Positions 1 to 8,391 of a stretch of DNA of 44,522 nucleotides are shown one piece after another. Where the stretch lies: contig WRIY01000020.1 in assembly GCA_009782515.1 (NCBI GenBank), positions 1 through 44,522 of the forward strand. The letters run 5' to 3'. Numbering within the stretch: position 1 is the first letter of the stretch; the number at the start of each line of letters is the position of its first letter. The notes below the pieces were generated by a model. It was not told the DNA's origin. It worked only from the letters and a program-made list of their open reading frames with translations, and searched no databases. This stretch comes from Eubacteriaceae bacterium. GTDB taxonomy: Bacteria; Bacillota; Clostridia; Eubacteriales; Anaerofustaceae. The translations under genes and the position numbers were made by a program.

Positions 1-1154
1 CAGCTGCTCTATCTCCTTTGTGGTTGTAACAAAAGGATAGCATGCATAATGCTGGAATCTATGCTATTAATGCCACATTGTGTCGATTCATATTCATAGC
101 CATCAAACTTACGACTCTTCAGTTATAGTTGCGTTTGCATAATATGCTGTTTTACCTTGGTTTGACACCATATTAAGTAAATAATGTAAATTTATCGGAT
201 GTATTGTTTTATTATGGAACGAAGGCACATATTGCTCAGAACTCAAAACAACGTTAACAGTTTGGTTGAGCGCATGCGAGCTTTAGCTACAATCCGCAGC
301 CAGCCCGAGAAAGAGCATATATGCCAAAGGATGGAAGCGAAAGCCCACTCCCGCTTGGAATCCCAGCCTATGAGGACAAGCTAGTGCAAGGCCTGATGCG
401 CAAAGTGCTGGAGTGTACATGGGCAAGCTCCTAAGCTGCTCATATGATTTCAGGAGGGCAAAAGCGCACACCAAGCAATACGGGCAATAGACAAAGCCAT
501 TATTCAAAATAATGTGAATTTCGTTGTTGACGCTGGCATTCGAGGCTTCATTGACAACGCAGGCCACATTGGATGATGAAATTCCTTGAACAAGATATAC
601 AGGACAAGAACTTTCGAGATACATAAACCGCTTTCTAAAAGCAGGCATCATGGACGAAGCGCCCTATATCGTGAGCGGCAAAGTGAACCCTCAAGAGTTT
701 ACTGCTTTATCAGGAGTTGCTGCTTCTATTTGATATGAAAATATATCGAGCAACTGCCTCTGGACCACTTCTCAGCTTCTCTATACTATAACAATCAAAG
801 CCGATGTTCCTATATTGACAACAATTTGATTACAAGGCGCATAATGCACCTGGCATAGTTCATAATTAGCTAATTATTAGTTACACTCTCGTAACACAGT
901 AAAATTAATATAAATAATCTTCTGCAGTTATCAAGCGCAATATTCATTGCTTGTTATTAAATATATAATAACTAAAGTTACATAAACTCTAATATCATAT
1001 AGATTAATTAATATTATACACATTACATTCTTGGTTACATGAATCTAGCGTCAATATTTTCCTGTAGATAATATCAATACAATGGGTTAATATTAATAAC
1101 GAATTAGGTATTCATTAATTGCAAATATCAAGCATTTCTATTAAGGAGAACATC
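1..1154. other. Gene-poor AT-rich region upstream of the VWA surface gene
   Basis: I can support no intact gene here. Short open frames around 199-660 have no convincing ribosome site or recognisable domain. Near 815-850 the plus strand reads YIDNNLITRRI in one frame, which recalls the IDNN(A/L)xERAI segment near the end of IS66-type transposases. The flanking frames are broken and the following conserved segment is missing, so this is at best a decayed fragment. From about 880 to 1120 the DNA is very AT-rich and probably holds the promoter of the next gene, but I could not pick a single site. Confidence 0.5.
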
Positions 1155-2999
1155 ATGAAAAAGAAAGCAGCACTGATACTGGCGTCGCTTATGGCTGTTA
1201 TGCTAATCCCATCAGCAGCTCTCGCAAGCCCCAGTAGCCCTAACCCCTTTAGCTACAGCATAGATGTAGCTAAAGAAGGCGCAGATGCCTGGAAAGTAGA
1301 CATCAGGCTCTCTGGCAGGGAAAAATCGCATACGGCTACAGACATCGTATATGTTGTCGAGTCATCAAGCGCCATGGATGAATGCATTGGCACAACAGGG
1401 CAAAGCCGCCTGGCTTTTGTGCAAATGCAGCTCAAAGGGCTTACACAAGAAATAGTGCAAAATGACTACTTGGACAGCCGTATTGCTGTTGTGTCATATG
1501 CCGCCGAAGCTAAAGTTGAAGCAGGGTTTTCTAACAGCATCAGCTCTGTATCAGCAGGCCTCGACAGGATGAGCGCGTCCGGAACAGCTAACCTCAGTAA
1601 AGGCCTTGCCAAGGCAGGAGAGCTTCTGGAAGGCTCAGATGCAGATTTCAAGCTCGTAATTATTGTTGCAAGCTCCGGCATGGGCATGACTTTCTTCTCT
1701 GTCCAGTCCGAGGCGACTAAGCTTGCCAACTCAGGAGCCATACTGTATGGCGTTGGCATTCAAGCAGCACAAGATACAGCAACTCTGCTCAAATTCCTTG
1801 CTGATGCATGCGAGCTGGATTTTGTTAACATAGAGAGCCTTGCGGACATAACTGAGTTCACAAGAATTAAAGGCCAGATACTCGTCAGCATAGTAGCCAG
1901 GCTTCTTGAAGAAGGGGCTTTCTACATGGAGCTTCCGATGTCTGAATTTTTCTCACTCCAGCCGGCTGGCATTATTGAAAGCCAGGGCAAGACTGTAGTA
2001 AAGAACAGCAATACTCTTGGCTGGGTTATAGGCGATCTGAACGGCAGCGCGACTTTAAGCTTCATTGTGAAACTTAACCCTTCTGCTAACCCTTCAGCAA
2101 GTGAGGATCTGTTTAGCAGCAATGCCTATATCATGTACCAGGACAGCGAAGGCAATAAAGAAAAAGATGCTATTCAATCGCCAATAATTGATTTAGCCTC
2201 GGCTCCCGCTGGCCCAAACCATGCCGGTACAAAAAACACTGAACCCAAAAATGCCAGCACAAAAAGCACCGGCTCAAAAAACACTGAGCAAAAAAATACG
2301 CCTGCAAAAAACACCGGCAAAAACATAGAGCCAAAAGTTCCTGATTCAAAAAATTCCGGCTCGAAAAACACTGGTACGAAAAATACTGGTATAAAAAACA
2401 CTGAGCAAAAGAATACCCCGGTAAAAAACACCGGCAAAAACACACAACCAAAGGTTCCTGATTCAAAAAATTCCGGTTCGAAAAACACTGGCAAGATAGA
2501 CACTGGCAAGAAAAATACTGATTCAAAAAAGACCGGCTCAATTAGCGTATACCAAATATTCACTAATTCGCCAATTTCAAAAAACACCACACCCAAAAAA
2601 GCTTTGGCTTGCCAAATCGCTTCAGCTAACTACATGCTTGAAGTAAACGCAGACTCTTCGCTAAAAGTTCCTGGAAAGTATAGAGTAACAGCGCCTAAAG
2701 TAAATGGATACAAGGCTAAAGCAGTAGCATATGGCTATAGTGAAAACCAGATGCTAGAAAAACCATTTGTAAGCGGAAATACTGTCGATATAGAGCTTAC
2801 AGAATCGCACAAGAAAGCATACGTGGCAATATACTATGAAAAGATAGATGGCCACAGCCACAACGAAGGAATTGGGGGAGGCTCCAACCCTGATACAGAT
2901 GACCCTAGCATGCTGCCCGTTTGGATGATGTCATCAGCAACTTCACTGCTTTCAGTGTTTATCGGCATTAAGAGCATGAAAAAGCGCAGAAGCATCTAA
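1155..2999 (+). CDS. VWA-domain cell-surface protein with Lys/Asn/Thr repeat stalk and C-terminal membrane anchor
   Basis: Predicted exported, wall- or membrane-anchored protein of 614 residues; ligand unknown. The start at 1155 is chosen because AAGGAGAA lies just upstream and it opens directly into a signal peptide (MKKK, hydrophobic core, cleavage near ALA-S at about residue 25). A von Willebrand A fold follows (about 63-240), with the DIVYVVESSS strand and a GTANLSKGL segment. The metal site is degenerate: DxSxS reads E69-S-S-S-A73, and the later TDG-type Asp is missing in KLVIIVASSG. Residues about 353-470 are low-complexity KNTG/KNTE/KNS repeats, probably an extended stalk. A small domain (about 500-570) precedes MLPVWM, a hydrophobic segment and KKRRSI. 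This tail looks like a sorting or anchor signal, although it is not a true LPxTG. Convergent with the minus-strand cluster that follows. Confidence 0.8.
   Translation: MKKKAALILASLMAVMLIPSAALASPSSPNPFSYSIDVAKEGADAWKVDIRLSGREKSHTATDIVYVVESSSAMDECIGTTGQSRLAFVQMQLKGLTQEIVQNDYLDSRIAVVSYAAEAKVEAGFSNSISSVSAGLDRMSASGTANLSKGLAKAGELLEGSDADFKLVIIVASSGMGMTFFSVQSEATKLANSGAILYGVGIQAAQDTATLLKFLADACELDFVNIESLADITEFTRIKGQILVSIVARLLEEGAFYMELPMSEFFSLQPAGIIESQGKTVVKNSNTLGWVIGDLNGSATLSFIVKLNPSANPSASEDLFSSNAYIMYQDSEGNKEKDAIQSPIIDLASAPAGPNHAGTKNTEPKNASTKSTGSKNTEQKNTPAKNTGKNIEPKVPDSKNSGSKNTGTKNTGIKNTEQKNTPVKNTGKNTQPKVPDSKNSGSKNTGKIDTGKKNTDSKKTGSISVYQIFTNSPISKNTTPKKALACQIASANYMLEVNADSSLKVPGKYRVTAPKVNGYKAKAVAYGYSENQMLEKPFVSGNTVDIELTESHKKAYVAIYYEKIDGHSHNEGIGGGSNPDTDDPSMLPVWMMSSATSLLSVFIGIKSMKKRRSI
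2283..2516 (+). repeat. Two tandem 117-nt units encoding the Lys/Asn/Thr stalk
   Basis: Two adjacent units begin with ACTGAGCAAAA at 2283 and 2400. They share most of their sequence (39 codons each, both carrying PKVPDSKNSGSKNTG). Smaller AAAAACACTGG-like units repeat inside and around them. The periodicity stays in frame, so length variation by slippage or recombination would change stalk length without breaking the protein. Confidence 0.8.
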
Positions 3000-3034
3000 G
3001 CTATAGCGTATCATTATATTATCTCCTATCCTCT

Positions 3035-3063
3035 AAAGGCTAGTGCTGCCTGCACTAGCCTTT
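3035..3063. terminator. Strong hairpin between convergent genes
   Basis: A perfect 12-bp inverted repeat (AAAGGCTAGTGC and GCACTAGCCTTT) with a 5-nt loop lies 35 nt after the VWA stop codon, between it and the converging minus-strand cluster. It probably serves as a terminator for the plus-strand gene and possibly both directions. The T-tract is short. Confidence 0.7.
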
Positions 3064-3196
3064 AAAATTGCTGTTTTTATCTATGAATGCCTGGCCCCAT
3101 GGCAGTAAGCAGCTCGCCAAACAATGAGCATCGATTGCTCTGGCCGGGGCCGCCACTGCTGCAGGGCACTGGATAGGCCAATGCTCCTAATTCGCG

Positions 3197-3511
3197 CTAT
3201 TCGTCATATGCCTGCATTGCAATTCGGTAGCACTCGGACAGGCATGCGGCGCGAACAGCCCAGCCGCAGGTAAACACGCTTTGGATTTCCTCGCGTGTTG
3301 CGCCATGGCTTTTCGCTTCCTTCGTGTGCTTTGCAACGCCTTTTGTTATGCCTGAAGCAGCAAGGTAAGCGATGTACACTAGCTGATGGGTCTTTTTGTC
3401 CAGGGCGCTCTTGCTCTCTGTCTTTTGGTAAAACTCCCTGAGATCCTCTCCGAGCTCTCCTGTGTCTTCAATCATATATAGCCAGTCGCTTGCAGGTTTC
3501 TGGTTGTCCAT
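3197..3511 (-). CDS. Carboxymuconolactone decarboxylase (CMD/AhpD-like) family protein
   Basis: Small all-alpha protein of 104 residues. The core LDKKTHQLVYIAYLAASG, then KH, then GATREEIQSV, matches the CMD family helix pair. Members include AhpD-type disulfide reductases and gamma-carboxymuconolactone decarboxylases. The redox CxxC that AhpD members carry just before the conserved His is absent here (TKGVAKH), so peroxidase-coupled activity is unlikely and the true reaction is unknown. The start MDNQK at 3511 follows GAAAGGGA; a longer in-frame start at 3553 would overlap the upstream gene. It is the last gene of the minus-strand cluster, 29 nt after the PHP gene. Confidence 0.75.
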   Translation of the reverse strand: MDNQKPASDWLYMIEDTGELGEDLREFYQKTESKSALDKKTHQLVYIAYLAASGITKGVAKHTKEAKSHGATREEIQSVFTCGWAVRAACLSECYRIAMQAYDE

Positions 3512-3540
3512 ATATTTTCCCTTTCTTTTCCCGGCTGCCC

Positions 3541-4395
3541 TTAAGCCATCCATTCTGCGATATCGGTATCTATCCAGTCCCCGTTTTCGCTGTATTTAAC
3601 CAAGCTCCTGACGCCACGGCTGTACAGGTAGCCAAGGCTTTCTTCGTAATAGGAGTTGACCATGTCAACGCTATGGGCATCAAGGCCAACTGTCAAAGGC
3701 ACATTTTCTGCCATGATCATCTCAAGAATAGCTTCGCAAGGATAGATGACGCCATTTTTATACCTGTAATTGCCCCCCATGTTTACTTCGGTGGGCTTTG
3801 CTGCCTGCTTTATAGCCTTTACAGCTCTTTGCATATGGTCCAGATGCCAATTCTCAGTGCTGGCAAACAGGCCATGCGCGTTTTTGAGAATTATATCGGG
3901 GTGTGCAATAAGGTCAGCATTGAGGTTTAGCGCCATTTCAACATAGCTGTCGTAATAATTCCCGACAAGCGCCCTGAGATCGCCATCAAAGCCCTGGCCA
4001 AGCCCCACCAGGAATTCCTCGGGCGTGCCGTCTATAATGTAGCGCTCACCGTCTAATCCAATAGCATAGTGCACGCTGCCTACAGTAAACTCAACATGCT
4101 CCCGAACATATTCAAGGCGAGTCTCTTCGGTCCCTTTGCCATAAAACCATTCAGCCTCGATGCCGGCAATGAAGTTAATTGCGCCACTGTATTCCTCTTT
4201 AAGCGATGCCAGCTCAGCAAAATACGGCTCATACGCCCCAAACTCTAGAGCCCATCCGGTTCCTTGAAGGTGGTATGCATGATCAGTAATCGCAAAATCA
4301 GAAAAGCCTGTGCGAACAGCTTCTTCTATCATTTCTCTTATTGTATTTTTTCCGTCTGAATATAGTGAATGGTTATGGTAAGACGCTTTGAACAA
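3541..4395 (-). CDS. PHP-domain phosphoesterase, histidinol-phosphatase (HisJ)-like
   Basis: Polymerase-and-histidinol-phosphatase fold hydrolase of 284 residues that would use a cluster of metal ions to cleave a phosphomonoester. Motifs in order: HNHSLYSDG, ITDHA, GIEAEW, GSVHY, IAHPD and VGLDAHSVD, which together supply the His/Asp/Glu metal ligands. I chose the TTG start at 4395 because GGAGG (4403-4407) sits 7 nt upstream and the protein then opens four residues before the first motif, as in the family. The open frame upstream is only readthrough of the overlapping acetyltransferase. It overlaps that gene's 3' end by 23 nt, implying translational coupling. No other histidine-biosynthesis gene is present, so histidinol phosphate as substrate is only a family-based guess. 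Confidence 0.75.
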   Translation of the reverse strand: MFKASYHNHSLYSDGKNTIREMIEEAVRTGFSDFAITDHAYHLQGTGWALEFGAYEPYFAELASLKEEYSGAINFIAGIEAEWFYGKGTEETRLEYVREHVEFTVGSVHYAIGLDGERYIIDGTPEEFLVGLGQGFDGDLRALVGNYYDSYVEMALNLNADLIAHPDIILKNAHGLFASTENWHLDHMQRAVKAIKQAAKPTEVNMGGNYRYKNGVIYPCEAILEMIMAENVPLTVGLDAHSVDMVNSYYEESLGYLYSRGVRSLVKYSENGDWIDTDIAEWMA

Positions 4396-4957
4396 AGTCA
4401 ATCCTCCAGTGCTTGTTAGTTTTGGTATATCTGAAATGATCTTGCCAGTCCCCGCCGATAAAGATATACTTGCTGATTCTGCCCTCATATGTATAGCCAA
4501 GGCGCTTAACAACATTTAATGATCTTTCGTTTTTTGGCATTATATTGATTTCGATGCGGTGAAGGTTTAAATCCTCAAACAAAAATTGCTCGACTCGAGT
4601 GATAGCCTCGCTCATATAGCCAAAGCCGACATTATCCTGATCAAGCTTATAGCCAATGATGCATGTAGAAAAATTGCCCCATATGATGCCAAAAACTGAT
4701 ACTTTTCCGATAAGGCTTCCGTCAGATTTCTTTCGGATCCAAAGATCTATTCCTGTCTTGTTTTCGATTCTCCTTCGCTCCAGCTTGACAGTGTCCTTTT
4801 GGTATGCAGCGCTAAACGCTTCCGGCACAAAAATGTCTTCCCACTCCCTGAGATGATCATAGTTATTTTTGTAGAGATCAGCGATTTCCTTCGCCATGCG
4901 CAGATTCGAAGTTTCAAGCGTAATGCGGGTGCTTTGCAAAAATATCCTAGTAGCCAT
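4373..4957 (-). CDS. GNAT N-acetyltransferase, RimJ/RimL-like
   Basis: Predicted acetyl-CoA-dependent N-acetyltransferase of 194 residues. It begins with RITLETSNLRMAKEIADLY, has the central IGKVSVFGI strand, an acetyl-CoA-loop region GYKLDQDNVGFGYMSEAI, and the family's late segments RIEINIMPKNERSLNVVKRLGY and YEGRISKYIFIGGDWQDHFRY. RimJ/RimL relatives acetylate ribosomal protein N-termini, amino acids or antibiotics; the substrate cannot be told from sequence. The tail after DHFRY is about 15 residues longer than typical. The gene start overlaps the end of holA by about 11 nt, and its own end overlaps the PHP gene, so it belongs to a compact minus-strand operon. Confidence 0.8.
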   Translation of the reverse strand: MATRIFLQSTRITLETSNLRMAKEIADLYKNNYDHLREWEDIFVPEAFSAAYQKDTVKLERRRIENKTGIDLWIRKKSDGSLIGKVSVFGIIWGNFSTCIIGYKLDQDNVGFGYMSEAITRVEQFLFEDLNLHRIEINIMPKNERSLNVVKRLGYTYEGRISKYIFIGGDWQDHFRYTKTNKHWRIDFVQSVLP

Positions 4958-6014
4958 CGCCTACCGCCTGGGCAAATTCGAAGGACTTGCATGCAAGGTC
5001 AGTAACCAGCGCCTCCAGGGCAGCTTCCTGGCTCATATAGCCTGACTTTGACAGGAAATCAGCGTTTCGAATTGAAATCAGTGCCTTTTTTGCATCAGAT
5101 GCTTTGTATTTTCTCAATGCTTCCACTGATTTTTGCACAACATATGAATGCAGGTTGTATACTTTGGATATTTCAGGCTGGCTTAAGCCTTCTGCCAGGC
5201 CTGCATTTGTTGCTACAAGGTTTCTCATAGCCCTGGCCAGTTCGCCAAAAGCCTTTTGGTAGGGCAACTTTTCGTTTCTTAGCGCTAATGCCTGTTTTGC
5301 AGCTTCTGTGGGATTGCAGCTTAGCACAGCATCTGAAAGCCCGAAGCTTGGAGGGGGGGTGTTGTCGTGAATGATCTTTTTTAGGCCTGCCTCTGTTACC
5401 TTGCTGCCCGGCCATGTGAAAAACGCTGCTTTTTCTGCTTCATTGGCAACATAGCCGAAGTCTATTGCTGAATCTTTGTTCGTATAGCCTACAGCATTTG
5501 CAAAGTAGCTAAGGGCAGCATCGTTTGCAGATAGGCCATGCTCTTTCCACTTTGACTCAACCCATTTCTTTATAAAGTAAAAATCATACCGGGGGAATTC
5601 GACGATTTTTCCGTGTGATGCAAACGCTCTGTAAAGGCTCAGCCTTTTGTCAAAGGTTTCGGCATACAGCACAAGCACGCTGGCCGGCTCAGGGTTTTTG
5701 GGGTACTCAGCCAAAAACTCGCGAAGCTGCAGGTCATATTCTGAGCCCTCAATAATGACTATTCGCTTGTCTGAGAATGCAGGGGCTGTTTTGAGGGCGT
5801 TTTGCACTTCATGCTTTGAAGCTTTCGAACTGAAGCTGGAAACATTAATGTCCGGCGCGATGCCGGCGCTCACGGCATCCTGAAGCTGTTTTAGATAGGC
5901 TCTTGCTACATACCTGTCTGTTGCCACAAAAATATAGGAATGCCCGATGATATTGTTTTTAAGCTCTATTGAGAGCTGCCTAGCATCCAAGGCGCTCACC
6001 CAGTGCTTTCGCAA
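4947..6014 (-). CDS. holA: DNA polymerase III subunit delta
   Basis: Clamp-loader delta subunit of about 355 residues, which opens the DnaN beta clamp during loading. It has the family layout: an N-terminal Rossmann-like domain (SYIFVATDRYVARAYLKQL, later KRIVIIEGSEYD and SVLVLYAETFDKRLSLYRAF), a linker helix region, and a C-terminal collar domain with helices near LPYQKAFGELARAMRNLV. The start is uncertain. TTG at 6014 gives the longest product and overlaps rdgB by 35 nt; GTG at 5999 is an equally plausible in-frame alternative. Either choice implies coupling to rdgB. The family is divergent, so this rests on overall pattern rather than one motif. Confidence 0.82.
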   Translation of the reverse strand: MRKHWVSALDARQLSIELKNNIIGHSYIFVATDRYVARAYLKQLQDAVSAGIAPDINVSSFSSKASKHEVQNALKTAPAFSDKRIVIIEGSEYDLQLREFLAEYPKNPEPASVLVLYAETFDKRLSLYRAFASHGKIVEFPRYDFYFIKKWVESKWKEHGLSANDAALSYFANAVGYTNKDSAIDFGYVANEAEKAAFFTWPGSKVTEAGLKKIIHDNTPPPSFGLSDAVLSCNPTEAAKQALALRNEKLPYQKAFGELARAMRNLVATNAGLAEGLSQPEISKVYNLHSYVVQKSVEALRKYKASDAKKALISIRNADFLSKSGYMSQEAALEALVTDLACKSFEFAQAVGDGY

Positions 6015-6582
6015 GCTTTGAGAAAGCGATGTACCTATGGCTTATTTTATTCTTTTTATCCATAGCTATTTCAGAATAGCGCTCTCCTGTTTCAAGCGCT
6101 ATGAAGATCGAATCATATCCGAATCCTTCGCTGCCCTTTTCATCATAAGCAACATAGCCTTCTACGAAGCCTTCGCAGACAATCTCCTCTTCGTCTGAAA
6201 GCACTGCTGCTGCTGCACAGAAAAACCTTGCCCTTCTGTCTTTTATGCCATCCATAGCCTCAAGCAGCTTGGCATTGTTGGCCTTGTCATTTCCGTGCTC
6301 ACCACTGTAGCGGGCAGAATGTATGCCCGGCTCGCCGTTAAGGGCATAAACTTCAATGCCTGAATCATCAGCAATTGCAGGGATTTTAGACTGGGCATAT
6401 GCATGCCTTGCCTTAATCAATGCATTTTCAGCAAAAGTAGAGCCAGTCTCTTCAGCCTCGCCGGCTATTCTGGCGCTTTGCATGCTAATAAGGCTAAAAG
6501 CTGAAAATAAAGGCTCAACTTCCCTGATTTTGTTGCTGTTTCGAGTTGCTAAGACAAATGAAATACTGCGGTTGTTGTCCAT
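5980..6582 (-). CDS. rdgB: XTP/dITP pyrophosphatase (non-canonical purine NTP hydrolase)
   Basis: House-cleaning enzyme of 200 residues that hydrolyses dITP, ITP and XTP to monophosphates and so keeps deaminated purines out of nucleic acids. Family motifs are all visible: SFVLATRNSNKIREVEPLF at the N-terminus, IPAIADDSGIEVYALNGEPG, HSARYSG, GFGYDSIF and the C-terminal MDKKNKISHRYIAFSKL. Length is normal. It is the first gene of the minus-strand cluster rdgB-holA-GNAT-PHP-CMD, overlapping holA. No strong ribosome site is seen before the ATG at 6582. Confidence 0.93.
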   Translation of the reverse strand: MDNNRSISFVLATRNSNKIREVEPLFSAFSLISMQSARIAGEAEETGSTFAENALIKARHAYAQSKIPAIADDSGIEVYALNGEPGIHSARYSGEHGNDKANNAKLLEAMDGIKDRRARFFCAAAAVLSDEEEIVCEGFVEGYVAYDEKGSEGFGYDSIFIALETGERYSEIAMDKKNKISHRYIAFSKLAKALGERLGC

Positions 6583-6699
6583 TGTTATATTTTACTTCAG
6601 CAAGTCTGTTAAGGCAATCTATTGCCAAAATGTGAGTGGACATATCTGAAGGGTATTGCCATATAATGATACGAGAAACATTGAAAGGAAAGAGTATAA

Positions 6700-7005
6700 A
6701 TGCCTTCAGATATAGCCGGGCAATGGGATCTTGACATTAAGGGCAAATCAGCTGATATAAAGTTCGAAATAGACATTAAGGAAAAGGGCGATGATTTTGA
6801 GGCTACAGCAGCCTTAGACGGAAAAGAGGCCGAACTTAACAGCTTCAAGTTTCAAGGGTATACTTTTACCGCCACGCTTAAGGCAAAAGATGGCTTGATT
6901 CGAACAAGCTTTGCCATAAAAGGGGAGCTCAACGGCGATGAAATGTCCGGCACTGCTGTTTCAAAGCTTTTAGGCGAGTTCACTTTTGCCGGGCGGCGCC
7001 TTTAA
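6700..7005 (+). CDS. Small beta-rich cytoplasmic protein of unknown function
   Basis: Protein of 101 residues without signal peptide or membrane segment. GAAAGGAAAGAG precedes the ATG at good spacing, which supports translation. The sequence alternates strands and turns (QWDLDIKGKSADIKFEIDIKEKGDDFEATAAL, ending GEFTFAGRRL). This resembles the lipocalin-like or DUF-type beta barrels found in many short bacterial proteins, and I do not recognise a named family. It is transcribed away from the divergent rdgB cluster. Codon use resembles its neighbours. Confidence 0.65.
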   Translation: MPSDIAGQWDLDIKGKSADIKFEIDIKEKGDDFEATAALDGKEAELNSFKFQGYTFTATLKAKDGLIRTSFAIKGELNGDEMSGTAVSKLLGEFTFAGRRL

Positions 7006-7378
7006 GGCTGCATAACGGCTTTCTTGCCGCATTATTTGCCTATTGCAGAATATGCGCCTTATGTAAAGAAAGCCAATATCAGGCAGGCAATGCTCCCCTA
7101 AGCATAAGCCAAAGGCGCTGCTTAGGCTCGGCGATTCTGCCTCGCCTGAAGCTGCCACTTGCTATTTGATCCCAAAGCTGTTTCGCCAAGTCGATTGGCG
7201 TTTATGAAAGGCACAGAGCGCGCAGGCTTCACAGGCTTATGCTGCGCTTAATTGCTTCCCTTGATTTATAGGGAAATTCATTCATGCGCCAGGCAAACTT
7301 CAGGCACAAGGGCCGTGAAAATAATATCGGGCTTAAAAAAACTGTAATATCATCTCTGTATGCATGGGAATTGAACTG
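7006..7378. other. Intergenic region, no gene seen
   Basis: There is no supported coding frame between the small beta-rich gene and lepB. An imperfect inverted repeat (CCTAAGCA near 7094 and TGCTTAGG near 7117) could form an 8-bp stem, but has no T-tract. Confidence 0.4.
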
Positions 7379-7387
7379 TGCTATAAT
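7379..7387 (+). promoter_or_regulatory. Putative extended -10 promoter for signal peptidase gene
   Basis: TGCTATAAT is a perfect extended -10 element (TGnTATAAT). No good -35 hexamer lies 16-18 nt upstream, as is usual for extended -10 promoters. The implied leader to the lepB start is about 120 nt. Within it an AAAGGAG at 7470-7476 sits too far from, and out of frame with, the lepB start. Confidence 0.4.
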
Positions 7388-7511
7388 TTTCCTAGGTCTA
7401 TAAAACGATACGCAGCTTATTCGAACTTGCTTTTTTGTAGATTTGTATATATTTCTATCAAGGAACTATAAAGGAGAAATCGCTTGTGCGATAGAATTGC
7501 AAGCGCTGTAA

Positions 7512-8069
7512 GTGCATTTTATAATGGAAAACTATCATGTTGCAACAGCAAAACCATCGGAAAATACCCTAAAGCATGAGATTTACGAGTGGATAAAATG
7601 TATATTGTTCGCAGTAATCTTTGCCATAATCGTCAGAACGTTTATATTTGCTTTCGTCGTAGTGGAGCAAACAAGCATGCATCCAACTCTTAAGCCAAGC
7701 GATAGGCTGGGGGTTTCCAAAATTACATACACTCTGTCTAAGCCCAAACGGGGGGATATCGCAATTATTAGGATAAACCCCGAGACTAATTATGTAAAGC
7801 GGGTTATAGGGGTTGCTGGCGACAGCGTTGAAATTATTGAACAGACAGTATATATAAATGGCGAAGCAATCGACGAGCCATATATTGACAATAATCTTAT
7901 TTACAGCGATTTTGAAATGGTAATTGTTCCGGAAGGCTGCTACTTTGTCATGGGCGACAACAGGCCCGACAGCCTTGACTCCCGAAGCGCCAGGCTTGGC
8001 TTCATTGGCGAGGATGACTTTATCGGCAAGGTCGCGTTTCGGCTGAGCCCGTTCGCCTGGCTGTACTGA
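7512..8069 (+). CDS. lepB: Type I signal peptidase (copy 1)
   Basis: Membrane-bound serine protease that removes signal peptides from exported proteins; 185 residues from the GTG at 7512, or 181 from the ATG at 7524. One N-terminal membrane helix (about 28-51) precedes the catalytic Ser motif EQTSMHPTL (Ser55). The Lys motif is YVKRVIGVAGD (Lys96), and the box FVMGDNRPDSLDSR follows. Length fits the single-helix Gram-positive SipS type. No clear ribosome site stands next to either start; a GTG-CGA-TAG mini-frame follows the nearest AAAGGAG. A paralogue lies at 20518-21060, with nearly the same motif spacing. Confidence 0.9.
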   Translation: MHFIMENYHVATAKPSENTLKHEIYEWIKCILFAVIFAIIVRTFIFAFVVVEQTSMHPTLKPSDRLGVSKITYTLSKPKRGDIAIIRINPETNYVKRVIGVAGDSVEIIEQTVYINGEAIDEPYIDNNLIYSDFEMVIVPEGCYFVMGDNRPDSLDSRSARLGFIGEDDFIGKVAFRLSPFAWLY

Positions 8070-8105
8070 CAAAGCCAGACAGATCGCAATAATGCAATTA
8101 TTTAA

Positions 8106-8156
8106 AAGGCGCTATACGAAGATATTTTCATAGATTCGCATAGCCCTTTATTATTT
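8106..8156 (+). terminator. Probable terminator after signal peptidase copy 1
   Basis: GGCGCTATACGAA (8108-8120) can pair with TTCGCATAGCCC (8135-8146), with one bulge, followed by TTTATTATTTT. It lies about 40 nt after the lepB stop. Confidence 0.6.
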
Positions 8157-8391
8157 TGTGCTCAATTGCTAAGCCTGTTATGCGCTATTTAGCACTTTCT
8201 CGAATTCATATTTATAAAAGGCAAAACCTGTATGGCATTCGCTGCATTGGAAAGCAAGCACAATGATTTTTGTTGCCCAGTTTTGGCAGGCAAGGGTAGC
8301 ATTGCCTCAATCAGTTCATCGCAATATGCCAATTGCGCATATTCATGCAAAGCGAATATCTCTGCAAAGCAGCTATCTGCAAAAGGGCAAT

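Noticed and set aside
199..860. Possible IS66-type transposase remnant (IDNN-like motif)
   Set aside because: Only one short motif match; frames are broken, the conserved segment that should follow is missing, and no terminal inverted repeats are visible.
2170..2596. Long minus-strand frames rich in Phe/Cys opposite the VWA stalk
   Set aside because: They mirror the Lys/Asn/Thr repeats of the real gene; no ribosome site and implausible composition.
7484..7590. Leader-peptide frame after AAAGGAG upstream of lepB copy 1
   Set aside because: The TTG frame overlaps lepB and has no regulatory composition; the GTG frame is only two codons. Probably chance, although it leaves the lepB start without a clear ribosome site.
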